Position numbers and translations under genes: made by a program. A stretch of DNA of 39,408 bases from Spirochaetes bacterium RBG_16_49_21 (lineage in GTDB: Bacteria; Spirochaetota; UBA4802; UBA5550): assembly GCA_001829495.1 (NCBI GenBank), contig MIBJ01000028.1, positions 1 through 39,408 on the forward strand, in the 5' to 3' direction. Under the pieces are notes generated by a model. The model was not told the origin of the DNA. It saw nothing but the letters and a program-made list of their open reading frames with translations, and searched no databases. Below, piece by piece: positions 1 through 7,626 of the stretch (within the stretch, counting starts at the first letter, position 1; every line of letters begins with the position of its first letter).

Positions 1-61
1 ACACTATTATCCATATTTATCCTGTAGCCCGGACAAATTTTTTGAGCAGCGCGATACCATC

Positions 62-595
62 ATGGCACATAATAAGTCATTCATAAATCACCTTCATGTC
101 TCGCAGGGTGACATAACAAAAGCAACCACGGATGCGATCGTCAATGCGGCAAACCCAAGCCTCCGGGGAGGGGGCGGGGTTGACGGGGCCATCCATAGGG
201 CTGCCGGATCCGGCCTTCTTGAAGAATGCAGAACCCTGGGAGGCTGCAGGCATGGCGAGGCCCGGATTACCGGCGGATATAATCTTAAGGCAAAATATGT
301 CATCCATACCCCCGGGCCAATCTATAAAAACGGCAGGCAGGGAGAGCCGGAGATACTGAAAAATTCTTATCTCAATTCATTGCTCTTGGCAAAAGAAAAA
401 AATCTGAAGTCCATCTCCTTTCCCGCAATTTCTACCGGAGTCTATGGTTATCCGAAAGAGGAAGCATGCGAAATTGCGATTGAAACATCGCTAGAATTCA
501 TGCAGGAATATAATTACAATATTGATATTTATTTTGTCCTGTTTGACCGGGAGAATTACGATTTATATGCAAAGTATATAAATGATTTAACTTAA
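62..595 (+). CDS. Macro-domain protein (probable ADP-ribose / O-acetyl-ADP-ribose hydrolase)
   Basis: This 177-residue protein is essentially one macro domain, of the usual length for the YmdB/MacroD class. The binding-loop signature is clear: a GDIT motif near residue 16, then NAANPSLRGGGGVDGAIHRAAG around residues 28-49, and the second loop SFPAISTGVYGYP around residues 118-130. In this family these loops hold ADP-ribose, and many members remove ADP-ribose from acidic residues or hydrolyse O-acetyl-ADP-ribose in the cytoplasm. The conserved Asn and Gly-rich stretch suggest an active enzyme. No clear Shine-Dalgarno lies before the ATG. Only 61 bases precede the gene, so its operon context cannot be judged. 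It is followed by a hairpin-rich gap and then pyrF. The family call is firm; the exact substrate is inferred. Confidence 0.9.
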   Translation: MAHNKSFINHLHVSQGDITKATTDAIVNAANPSLRGGGGVDGAIHRAAGSGLLEECRTLGGCRHGEARITGGYNLKAKYVIHTPGPIYKNGRQGEPEILKNSYLNSLLLAKEKNLKSISFPAISTGVYGYPKEEACEIAIETSLEFMQEYNYNIDIYFVLFDRENYDLYAKYINDLT

Positions 596-606
596 ACCCG
601 TGCTTG

Positions 607-724
607 GCAGCGCCCGTGCATCCATGCACGGGCGCTGCATTCGAACCTCCTGTTCAGCACATGCGAACCCTGTTCGCACCCGGCGGAGCCAGGAGGGCGG
701 AAGCCGGCCTCCCATCCAGGGAGG
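607..724. repeat. Hairpin-rich intergenic palindromic element
   Basis: Three stems follow one another between the macro-domain gene and pyrF. A perfect 15-bp inverted repeat lies at 607-621/624-638 with a 2-nt loop (arm GCAGCGCCCGTGCAT). A 7-bp stem at 662-668/672-678 (TGCGAAC, loop CCT) sits inside a longer-range pairing of 646-652 with 690-696. A third stem lies at 708-713/719-724 (CCTCCC, loop ATCCA). No T-run follows, so this is not a canonical terminator. The gap is more GC-rich than its surroundings. It looks like a dispersed palindromic repeat; I could not identify a named family. The region 22084-22134 has similar loop sequences. Confidence 0.65.
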
Positions 725-756
725 GGGGCTATTGAAAAAAATAAAACGTACCAGGG

Positions 757-1608
757 TTGGAATACTTGAATTATTTAGATTTGCTGAAAACATCTTATGA
801 TAAATATAAGTCAATACTCTGTCTCGGCCTGGATCCGGTAATAGAAGATATACCTTTATCCGGTGATGTTCGAAGCGTCATAACCGCCTTTTACGAAGAG
901 ATCCTTAATAAGATCCTCCAAAAAAAAGAATACCCGTCGGCGGTTAAACCAAATTATGCCTTTTATGCTCAATACGGCGTGGACGGGATTGAAGCCCTTG
1001 TTAAAACAATAGAATTATTCAAAAGCGAGGGGTTCCCGGTAATCCTCGACGTTAAAAGAGGAGATATTGATAAAACGGCAAAGGCGTATGCAAAAGAGGC
1101 TTTTGGTTTTTTCAAGGCAGATGCGGTTACCCTGTCCCCCTATCTCGGCTATGATTCAATCCAGCCATTCATTGATAATTACCCGGAAAAGGGATTTTAC
1201 ATTTTAACCAAGACTTCCAACAAGAGCTCCCGTGAATTTCAAGATGTCATGGTTGATCATAACGAACCCCTCTTTATTCGCGTATCAAAAAAAATAGTTG
1301 AATGGTACCACCCCGGAATCGGCTCTGTTGTCGGCGCCACATACCCGGACCAGCTCTCTTTGCTGTCTAATATATTCATAGCCTCCGGGAAGGAAATCCC
1401 CCTGTTAATACCCGGCATCGGGGTACAGGGCGGCAGCATTGAAGAGGTGATGAAGGTTTTAAAACAGTATGGCGATATCAGGATTCACCGTATCAATTCA
1501 TCAAGCGGGATAAATTACGCGTATAAAAAATATCCAAAGCTTCACTATGCCGAGGCTGCGGTAAAGGCGCTTAAACTGCTGAACGATACCATTAATAAAC
1601 AGCTTTAA
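757..1608 (+). CDS. pyrF: Orotidine 5'-phosphate decarboxylase (type 2)
   Basis: OMP decarboxylase converts OMP to UMP, the last step of de novo pyrimidine synthesis, in the cytoplasm. The 283-residue length fits the longer type 2 subfamily. Visible motifs are LCLGLDP near residue 22, the catalytic Asp-x-Lys region VILDVKRGDIDKTA around residues 97-110, VTLSPYLG around residue 125, and a C-terminal phosphate-binding stretch LLIPGIGVQGG. The start is uncertain. TTG at 757 abuts an AGGG at 753-756 with no spacer, whereas an in-frame TTG at 766 has that same AGGG 9 nt upstream and may be the real start. A stop at 742-744 limits how far upstream it can begin. It converges on the radical SAM gene with a 45-nt gap and no visible terminator. 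Confidence 0.93.
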   Translation: MEYLNYLDLLKTSYDKYKSILCLGLDPVIEDIPLSGDVRSVITAFYEEILNKILQKKEYPSAVKPNYAFYAQYGVDGIEALVKTIELFKSEGFPVILDVKRGDIDKTAKAYAKEAFGFFKADAVTLSPYLGYDSIQPFIDNYPEKGFYILTKTSNKSSREFQDVMVDHNEPLFIRVSKKIVEWYHPGIGSVVGATYPDQLSLLSNIFIASGKEIPLLIPGIGVQGGSIEEVMKVLKQYGDIRIHRINSSSGINYAYKKYPKLHYAEAAVKALKLLNDTINKQL

Positions 1609-1653
1609 ACTCGAATTCAGGTACCGGCAGATTATTGGGCCAGCGCACACCAT

Positions 1654-3561
1654 TCACATTTTAACGATCCTGAATTGAAAGGGAAGCTTTGTGTATTCAT
1701 ACCCGATCATTTTATAAAACTCCTCCTGTTCCGCCTCATCCTCAAATGCAACGCAACCGGGAGTATCGGAGAACAGGGAGGTAATAGTATCTTTATATAA
1801 TTGAAATGCGCCCTTTGTAATTAGTATATTATCATCCTCGCAGATCAATGGCGTCCTACTGATAGTAGCTTCGCCTAATGCTATTATCGGCTCAATAATC
1901 GAATAAACAACCTTGGCCTGCCGGTAACCATCATAATTGCTGAACACCTGATAAAGCCTTACCTTGAGTCCATCACGCCAATCATGAAATATGTTCATTC
2001 TCTGTATTAAATGATCATTATAAATAAAAGAAATAATCTCAGATAGGGGTTCTTCCTCTATAAATATATCAGAAAGAATAATTATATTAAACAGTTCATT
2101 TTCAGGCAAATCAGGGAGCAGTTTGGTTAACCCGCTATATAGAATTTTAGAATCTTTTAAATAAATAAATAAGCTAAAAACATTTGTCTCTGCTAAATCT
2201 TTGTAAATGCTGATATTCCAATTTCTAAGGTCATCGCCGTTAAAATATACGCCCCGGATATAAACTCCTTCCTCGCTGTCGGTAAAGTCGGGAAGTTTTC
2301 TCATGGCAAGGGAATATCCGGTGGCATCTTCAGCATATCGCGTGATATCGATTATTTCATCGAATGATATGCCCCAGCCGTAATTGTAATAATAGGGAGG
2401 CTTTTTATTATAATTTATTCCTTGCTCTAAGGCTGCATCGCGGATCCGGGTTCCGGGCAGGATCATCAGGGGATATAATTCGATGCTTTCCTTAAAACCC
2501 ATGCGGGCAAGCTTATCTATCATATCTATAAACTGTTCGCAACTGTCCTGCGGCAATCCGGGAATTATCCCTATACTTACCTCGATCCCCGCTTCTTTTA
2601 AAAACCGGATTCCGTTAAGCTCTTTTTCCGGATTGCTCATCCTGCCGGTGATCTTCAATGAATCCCTGTTCAATGTCTGAAGCCCAACCTCCATGCTTCT
2701 GAAGCCGGCAGCATATAATAATTGAGCCTTTTCGGCGTTTATGCCCTCCCCTCTCATCTCGGAATGAAGCCGTATGTTATGCCGAATCCGTGCCAGAGTG
2801 TCTAATTTTTCAATGAAGTCCTTCGTCGCATCCAACGCAGGGGAAAGAATATATATATTATTAAGGCCGGCCGTTAAATCATCATCTGTTAAGGCCGTGA
2901 TCAAAAGTTCAAAAGGGATATTCCTGATAGAGCGGTAATTTTTTGAATACAGGCAATAGCTGCATCGGTAAGGACATCCCCGGGTAAGTTCAAAAAACAT
3001 CGAGCCGTCCGGCATCGGACTCAATTCTTTCCCGGTAAAGGGCTCAACAATGTCGGAGGCCGGGATCAACTCATTGTGCGGCTGAACTATGATCCGATTC
3101 CCGTTTTCAAAAAGCTCATATCGAGCCATATCTTTATCGGATAACATACGGTTGAAAAACCATTCTCCCTCCCCGATTACAAAATAATCCACATATTCTC
3201 TTTGATGAGCAAATGAAATCGATCCGAAATTGATTTCAGGCCCTCCGAAAACAATTGCTATGTCCCTGTTTTTTTCCTTTATCATTTCAGCAATACGGAG
3301 ATTTCTTTCAATATTCCAAAGAAAGCAGGTGAAACCCGCTAGATCCGGCTCAAGGTCAAGAACGTATTGTGAAATAACTGCATCCGAGCTGAAATGGGAC
3401 AATATATACGGCAGGATGATGATATCAATATCGGAATTCACATTGCGCTTAATATACCCGGCAATTGCACCAGGGCCATATTCAACATTTCCCTGTATAT
3501 AATCATGGGCATGATTGATCAAAGGAAGTTGTACAAAAATAATTCTGTTTATTTTTTTCAT
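1654..3561 (-). CDS. B12-binding domain radical SAM protein
   Basis: The 635-residue protein has the architecture of cobalamin-dependent radical SAM enzymes. An N-terminal Rossmann-like B12-binding region (about residues 1-150, with FGGPEINF near residue 107 and a GEGEWFF stretch) is followed by a radical SAM core. The core carries the [4Fe-4S] CxxxCxxC motif in RGCPYRCSYCLY near residue 200, and later conserved stretches EVGLQTLN and GLPQDS. About 200 C-terminal residues match no domain I recognise. Family members perform methylations and rearrangements on varied substrates, so the reaction cannot be assigned. The usual His of the DxHxxG cobalamin motif is not evident, so B12 may be bound base-off without lower-ligand replacement, or not at all. 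It is divergent from the receiver-PP2C gene. Confidence 0.85.
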   Translation of the reverse strand: MKKINRIIFVQLPLINHAHDYIQGNVEYGPGAIAGYIKRNVNSDIDIIILPYILSHFSSDAVISQYVLDLEPDLAGFTCFLWNIERNLRIAEMIKEKNRDIAIVFGGPEINFGSISFAHQREYVDYFVIGEGEWFFNRMLSDKDMARYELFENGNRIIVQPHNELIPASDIVEPFTGKELSPMPDGSMFFELTRGCPYRCSYCLYSKNYRSIRNIPFELLITALTDDDLTAGLNNIYILSPALDATKDFIEKLDTLARIRHNIRLHSEMRGEGINAEKAQLLYAAGFRSMEVGLQTLNRDSLKITGRMSNPEKELNGIRFLKEAGIEVSIGIIPGLPQDSCEQFIDMIDKLARMGFKESIELYPLMILPGTRIRDAALEQGINYNKKPPYYYNYGWGISFDEIIDITRYAEDATGYSLAMRKLPDFTDSEEGVYIRGVYFNGDDLRNWNISIYKDLAETNVFSLFIYLKDSKILYSGLTKLLPDLPENELFNIIILSDIFIEEEPLSEIISFIYNDHLIQRMNIFHDWRDGLKVRLYQVFSNYDGYRQAKVVYSIIEPIIALGEATISRTPLICEDDNILITKGAFQLYKDTITSLFSDTPGCVAFEDEAEQEEFYKMIGYEYTKLPFQFRIVKM

Positions 3562-3585
3562 ATTAGATAAAATAGATAATTAATT

Positions 3586-3602
3586 GTTGATATATTATCA
3601 AC
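3586..3602. promoter_or_regulatory. Operator-like palindrome in divergent promoter region
   Basis: GTTGATA at 3586-3592 and its exact reverse complement TATCAAC at 3596-3602 are separated by TAT. The palindrome overlaps the -35 and spacer of the proposed + strand promoter and lies 25 nt from the start codon of the minus-strand radical SAM gene. It is therefore placed to control both genes. The half-site resembles the TTATCAAC part of a DnaA box, so DnaA is one possible binder; this is inference. Confidence 0.45.
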
Positions 3603-3616
3603 CATAAAAATATAAT
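3587..3616 (+). promoter_or_regulatory. Sigma70-like promoter for the receiver-PP2C gene
   Basis: TTGATA (3587-3592) and a perfect TATAAT (3611-3616) are separated by 18 nt. Transcription would begin near 3623 and leave an unusually long leader of about 114 nt before the ATG at 3737. The leader contains a GC-rich stem GCAGGG/CCCTGC (3656-3661/3665-3670). It competes with a second possible pairing, GCCC/GGGC, within 3664-3675, which is followed by TTTTAG. Confidence 0.5.
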
Positions 3617-3736
3617 AACACAATGCAGGCTTTGCCGGCAACTCAAACTGACAACGCAGGGGGGCCCTGCGGGGCTTTTAGTAAAAAATTAGACTCAATC
3701 CGCTAAAGGTGAAGTGGGGAACACTGTTAGAACATC

Positions 3737-4891
3737 ATGGCGATAAATCTGGATTACTTAAATTTAGAATGGAACATTCTTGCTATCGACGATAGCAAGC
3801 TGAACAGGGCCATAATCAAAAAGACATTGACCGGACTAAACATGAAGGTTGACGAGGCTGCCGACGGCTCTGAGGGCCTGAATGCCTTAAAAAATAAAAA
3901 ATATGACCTTGTTCTTGTCGATATCATCATGCCGAAGCTCGACGGCTTCGGATTTCTCTCAAAATTTAAGGACGTGGTCGGAAACGATTTTGTTCCGGTG
4001 ATTTTAATGACCGGATCCGATGACCTGAACTCCAAGATCAAGGGGCTCAGAATCGGCGCAGATGATTTTCTTCTGAAGCCTCTCAATGAAAAAGAGCTGG
4101 TGGCGCGGGTGCTTTCCCTTCTCAGGCTTAAGAGCGTTCATAATGAGCTCTATGAAAGAAATTTACTGCTGAAAAAAGAGCTCGAAATAGCAAAAAGGGT
4201 CCAGCAATTTATCATACCCAAGGATTTTTCGCAGATACGCTATCCCTCTGTGTGCGGGCGGTATCTTCCTATAGAGGACATCGGCGGCGATTTCTTTGAC
4301 TGCTATCAAATCTCTGACGATAAATATGGATTTTTGATCGCCGACGTCACCGGCCATGGGATCCCGGCTGCCTTAGTGATGGCCATGGCTAAAATGATGT
4401 TCAATATCTATGCGACACGATTCAGCAGCACCAGCAAATTATTTGCTTCCGTCAACGCGCATTTGAGCGGGCTTCTCCTGGACACCCAGTATATCACGGC
4501 TTTTTTCATCATTTATGACAAGAAAAAAAATTGCATTAATTATTCCAATGCAGGCCATACCAGAGCCTTGTACTATCGAGCGTCCAAAAAGAAGGTAATG
4601 GCCCTTGACGCCAACGGCTTCTTCATCGGCATTTCTGAAAACACGGATTATGAAGAAAAGATGCTCGCGGTCGAGCCGGGCGATAAATTGTTCCTCTATA
4701 CCGACGGGATCACGGAAATAAAAAACTATGGAGGTGAAGAATTCGGCGAACAGAGGCTCGCCCAATTCATATTCAACAACAGCAGTGATAAGGGCGACAG
4801 CTTCTGTAATTCTCTGCTGGAAGAGGTGAAATCATTCGCACCGCTGGAAAACCAGGTCGATGACATCGCTTTTTTGCATATTGATTTTTAA
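3737..4891 (+). CDS. Response regulator with C-terminal PP2C (SpoIIE/RsbU-type) phosphatase
   Basis: Residues 13-125 form a complete receiver: acidic pair D18/D19, phospho-acceptor D62 in LVDIIMP, T92 and K114 in the KPL motif. A helical linker (about 130-160, ending in the KRVQQFIIP stretch typical of RsbU-like proteins) joins it to a PP2C-type Ser/Thr phosphatase domain. That domain has metal ligands in IGGDFFD (D185), IADVTGHG (D203, G207), FLYTDGITE and the terminal VDDIAFL. The expected role is phosphorylation-controlled dephosphorylation of an anti-sigma-factor antagonist in a partner-switching system. No antagonist (STAS) or anti-sigma kinase is encoded in this window. No good Shine-Dalgarno lies close to the ATG. 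It converges on the PC4-like gene. The domain call is firm; the target is unknown. Confidence 0.93.
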   Translation: MAINLDYLNLEWNILAIDDSKLNRAIIKKTLTGLNMKVDEAADGSEGLNALKNKKYDLVLVDIIMPKLDGFGFLSKFKDVVGNDFVPVILMTGSDDLNSKIKGLRIGADDFLLKPLNEKELVARVLSLLRLKSVHNELYERNLLLKKELEIAKRVQQFIIPKDFSQIRYPSVCGRYLPIEDIGGDFFDCYQISDDKYGFLIADVTGHGIPAALVMAMAKMMFNIYATRFSSTSKLFASVNAHLSGLLLDTQYITAFFIIYDKKKNCINYSNAGHTRALYYRASKKKVMALDANGFFIGISENTDYEEKMLAVEPGDKLFLYTDGITEIKNYGGEEFGEQRLAQFIFNNSSDKGDSFCNSLLEEVKSFAPLENQVDDIAFLHIDF

Positions 4892-4931
4892 ACGAATTCA
4901 GGGTCGAGGATGCTCTCAATTACGTGGAAGC

Positions 4932-5252
4932 TTAATCCTGCTTTTTTGTCTCAGCCTTTTCATCCTTTGCTTCAGATTCTCCTGATTCTCCTGGTTGAAT
5001 CGGCTTCTTCCCGGTAAGCTTATCATGTATATAATTCCCCAGCTTTTCTATCCCGTCCTTAAGCTCTTCAAATTCAGCTATATTGAGCGTCACGCCCTTC
5101 TGAGTCGGTTTGAATACCAGATCACCGCCGGCAGATTCTATAGTCTGAAACCAGATGCGAATATTTATTAATTCCCTCCCCTTGTATTCAGAAACTTCAA
5201 TACGGATAATTTCATTATTGTTTTTTTTGATGTCTTTTATGATAACCGGCAT
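4932..5252 (-). CDS. PC4/Sub1-family ssDNA-binding protein
   Basis: The 106-residue protein matches the transcriptional coactivator p15 (PC4) C-terminal fold across about residues 12-72. Visible elements are the YKGRELINIRIWF strand pair, the KPTQKGVTLN turn, and the helix FEELKDGIEKL, which correspond in order to the DNA-binding sheet and dimer helix of PC4. Bacterial members bind single-stranded DNA as dimers and may act in transcription or DNA repair. The tail from residue 80 is charged low-complexity sequence rich in E, K, G and S, likely disordered. In eukaryotic PC4 the regulatory disordered segment is at the N-terminus instead. AAGGAG sits about 7 nt before the ATG. It converges on the receiver-PP2C gene; upstream lie an 11-bp tandem repeat and the Nudix gene. 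Confidence 0.75.
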   Translation of the reverse strand: MPVIIKDIKKNNNEIIRIEVSEYKGRELINIRIWFQTIESAGGDLVFKPTQKGVTLNIAEFEELKDGIEKLGNYIHDKLTGKKPIQPGESGESEAKDEKAETKKQD

Positions 5253-5267
5253 GGTTGGCTCCTTTAG

Positions 5268-5295
5268 GGGCGATTTAAGGGCGATTTAAGGGCGA
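5268..5295. repeat. 11-bp direct tandem repeat
   Basis: GGGCGATTTAA occurs twice in direct succession (5268-5278, 5279-5289), followed by a third partial copy GGGCGA at 5290-5295. It lies 16 nt upstream of the PC4-like start codon, just before its ribosome binding site on the minus strand. It could be replication slippage or a regulator site. Confidence 0.75.
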
Positions 5296-5382
5296 CGTCA
5301 ATAACAATATATCCGGATTCACTCTATTTTGCGCTGATCTGATAATCCGGAACAGATTTTCTTTGAATTCCGTCACGCAGCT

Positions 5383-6444
5383 TCATTCACAATATCCTTT
5401 CGCCAGGTAATAGATGAACCGGTCATAGAGAAAAATTATTCTGTTATTCAACTCAAGCGCAGTATAAATTTCAAGCGGCGATGCCAATATTCTGTTGTTC
5501 TGAGCACGCTCCCAGATCGACTTTCTACTGAGAGCCAGTGCGGTAATCAATTCCGGTAAGGGAAGGTGCTTGTTTTTCAGCTCCCGCCCTGTTTCAACAA
5601 AATCGGAAAAAACGAATTTAATGCTGTTTCCCTGAAGATGATCCTGTATCGCGGATAAAATTTTTTCGTTTATCGGGACCAGGAGGTCAAGGTATTCTTT
5701 TAACACCGGAATTTTATAACTCAATTCATCCGCCCAGGTACGGGATATTTCTTTATCGTACGTACTGAGCATTCTTCCCAGCACATTGGATAAAAATCGC
5801 TTCTGTTCGCCGGTCACCTGGGAAAGCATATCCATTGAATTTATCTCCGGATACAATTGACGGTACGAATCTATCATAGCCCATGTATCATGGTAAAGAT
5901 CGATATATATTTTTATCGCCTTTTCATTGGACGGCCAGGCGAGTTCGGGAAGCTCCATGATCGGATAGTACCGGGCGTCAACGGCATCATCGCCCGGACT
6001 GACGGCTCCCGCAATTATCCGGACCTCGTACGTTACAATGGCAAGGCTCCCGTAAAAATAATTTTCCACCGTATCGACATCGATAAGCCTGATGACCTCG
6101 CCGCGCACCCCCGCCTCTTCCTCCAATTCCCTGAGCGCAGCTTCCCGCATATCCTCCCCCGACTCGGCAAAACCTATCGGGAGACACCACATCCCCATAT
6201 ACGGGTCTTTTTTCCTCTTAACCAGGAGTACCTCTCTGGAATCATTCACAACAATGGTACTCACAACCGGCAGAGGATTTTCATAATAGAATATATTGCA
6301 CCGAGAGCAATAATCCCGCAACTTCTCATCTTGCAGTTTATGAGTCAATGAAGCGCCGCAACAGGGGCAAAATTGTTTTTCTTTCTTCACGCAATCCAGC
6401 TTATGAGTGATGTTTTGGCACGAAACATCTAAACACGGCATCAT
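5383..6444 (-). CDS. Zinc-ribbon Nudix hydrolase with C-terminal RsbRD-N-like domain
   Basis: Three parts are visible in 353 residues. First is a zinc ribbon with CxxC pairs at C26/C29 and C46/C49, as in NudC-like Nudix proteins. Second is a Nudix domain (about 55-185) with an intact Nudix box at 91-113 (GFAESGE, then REL-EEEAGV), which hydrolyses nucleoside diphosphates linked to another group. Third is a helical region (about 217-350) with the ISRTWADELSYKIP, then ETGRELKNKHLPLPELITAL, then ELNNRIIFLYDRF pattern that I read as the RsbRD N-terminal sensor domain (PF14361). The ATG at 6444 overlaps the upstream methyltransferase by 44 nt. A GTG at 6390, just past that gene's stop, is an alternative that keeps all three domains. 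Neither start has a good ribosome site. The third domain is assigned by eye and is less certain. Confidence 0.85.
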   Translation of the reverse strand: MMPCLDVSCQNITHKLDCVKKEKQFCPCCGASLTHKLQDEKLRDYCSRCNIFYYENPLPVVSTIVVNDSREVLLVKRKKDPYMGMWCLPIGFAESGEDMREAALRELEEEAGVRGEVIRLIDVDTVENYFYGSLAIVTYEVRIIAGAVSPGDDAVDARYYPIMELPELAWPSNEKAIKIYIDLYHDTWAMIDSYRQLYPEINSMDMLSQVTGEQKRFLSNVLGRMLSTYDKEISRTWADELSYKIPVLKEYLDLLVPINEKILSAIQDHLQGNSIKFVFSDFVETGRELKNKHLPLPELITALALSRKSIWERAQNNRILASPLEIYTALELNNRIIFLYDRFIYYLAKGYCE

Positions 6445-7369
6445 CCTTGCTTATAGATATCGTGCCGTTCCTTTTTGCAAAATCGATAATATGATTCTCG
6501 ACGCATTCCCGCACAACATCCAGTTTATCGGGCATTAAATCCAATACTTCCTTATATATCAAATGCTGTTTTTTATTTACATAGAAAATGCAGTCCTCGA
6601 TGTTATGGTAAGAGAAATTGATTGAATTCGTGAAATCGAGCGTCTCAACAATATTAAAATAATTTTTCAACAGCGCATCGCCGTTTTCACGGGAAAAGGC
6701 CGTAAACAGCTTATTAATAACGGGCTCCACATTTTTTATGCCGATTTTTTTCATACAACGCATGACGAAACGTATCACCTCTTTGAGGGAATCTTTACTA
6801 TGCGTCAGGGCAATAAAAACTCCATGAGGCATTAATATCCGCGGAATATCATGCAAAAGATGGGGAAAAAAATAAAATGAATAGCTGCTTATAATGACGT
6901 CGAATGCTGATTCAGGCATTTCTCTGATAATATCGGCGCTGGCTGCTATAAATTCGCCTTTGTATTGAATGGCAGCTACTGAATGAAGAAACGGCTCCCG
7001 GTTATTTTCAACCAGGTCGATTCCGATTATTGCCGCTTTATCATGCAACATACCCTTCAGCTTTTCAATAAAAAATCCGTACCCGCACCCAAGCTCCAGA
7101 ATCCTTTGGGCCTTTTTGAGATTCAATCCATGCAGTGCGACATCCCGTATATCATTGCTGTTTGTGGAATATGTTTTGATGATATACCGCGCAAGTAGAT
7201 GATCATGTACCTTTTCATACGTTCGAGTAATATCATCCGGTGTATATAAATAACCGTTCTGCATGGCTTTTTGGATTATCCCCGGTCCGGCGGCACTAAA
7301 GATGAATAACCGATAATTTCTGATAAGGAAACTTTTAAAAACATTTAATGGATGTTTCCTTTGGGGCAT
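6401..7369 (-). CDS. Class I SAM-dependent methyltransferase
   Basis: The 322-residue protein has the class I methyltransferase core. The SAM-binding motif I is ILELGCGYGFF (about residues 89-99), an acidic strand IIGIDLV ends with the ribose-binding Asp, and FDVIISSYSFYFFPH followed by ILMPHGVFI make up motifs IV-VI. The C-terminal 100 residues are helical and variable. The substrate is unknown. The start is doubtful: the ATG at 7369 lies inside a palindromic repeat (7358-7435) and has no Shine-Dalgarno. An internal ATG at 7261 (MQNGYLYTPDD) would still give a complete catalytic domain. It overlaps the Nudix gene downstream and is probably co-transcribed with it. It is the first gene on the left side of the origin and points away from dnaA. 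Confidence 0.85.
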   Translation of the reverse strand: MPQRKHPLNVFKSFLIRNYRLFIFSAAGPGIIQKAMQNGYLYTPDDITRTYEKVHDHLLARYIIKTYSTNSNDIRDVALHGLNLKKAQRILELGCGYGFFIEKLKGMLHDKAAIIGIDLVENNREPFLHSVAAIQYKGEFIAASADIIREMPESAFDVIISSYSFYFFPHLLHDIPRILMPHGVFIALTHSKDSLKEVIRFVMRCMKKIGIKNVEPVINKLFTAFSRENGDALLKNYFNIVETLDFTNSINFSYHNIEDCIFYVNKKQHLIYKEVLDLMPDKLDVVRECVENHIIDFAKRNGTISISKDDAVFRCFVPKHHS

Positions 7370-7435
7370 ATTTAAGATTAAAACCGCTTTTTTTTATTGT
7401 TATCAATGAAAAAAGCAGTTTTTAGATGCGCCCTA
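7358..7435. repeat. Palindromic repeat element, copy A
   Basis: The element starts CCTTTGGGGCAT and ends GATGCGCCCTAA, with the outer GGGGCAT and ATGCGCCC able to pair. Inside is a 13-bp near-perfect hairpin at 7381-7393/7409-7421 (12 of 13 pairs) with the loop containing TTATTGTTATCAATG. Copy B at 22133-22228 has the same outer ends and loop but different stem arms that are still complementary. Copy A overlaps the annotated start codon of the methyltransferase. Confidence 0.55.
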
Positions 7436-7626
7436 ACAAATAATTCACAATCGGCAGTATGTTATCAACAAAAAAACATTGTTATAAACAACTTATTAAC
7501 CCTTATCAAGAATTCTGAAATTTTTTTCCTGATTGAAAAATTAATAGCATTAATTTGTTGCCAAAAAAAAATCGGTTTATTATTAACATGACATAATATC
7601 CACGAAACGGTCGCATCTAAAAACTG
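7416..7626. repeat. Inverted repeat bracketing the upstream DnaA-box-like cluster
   Basis: CAGTTTTTAGATGCG at 7416-7430 and its exact reverse complement CGCATCTAAAAACTG at 7612-7626 form a perfect 15-bp inverted repeat. Extending outward to 7433 and 7609 gives 17 of 18 matches. The 181-bp interior is very AT-rich and holds several TTATNAACA-type sites. The repeat could delimit part of the origin, or it could be the termini of a small non-autonomous element. No transposase is present. Confidence 0.6.

Noticed and set aside
607..638. Reading the 15-bp palindrome as a rho-independent terminator of the macro-domain gene
   Set aside because: No T-run follows on either strand, and more hairpins follow, so a repeat element is the better description.
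600..814. Overlapping small reading frames on both strands between the macro gene and pyrF
   Set aside because: They run through palindromic repeats, have biased Arg/Pro/Ser composition and no ribosome sites; they are by-products of the inverted repeats.
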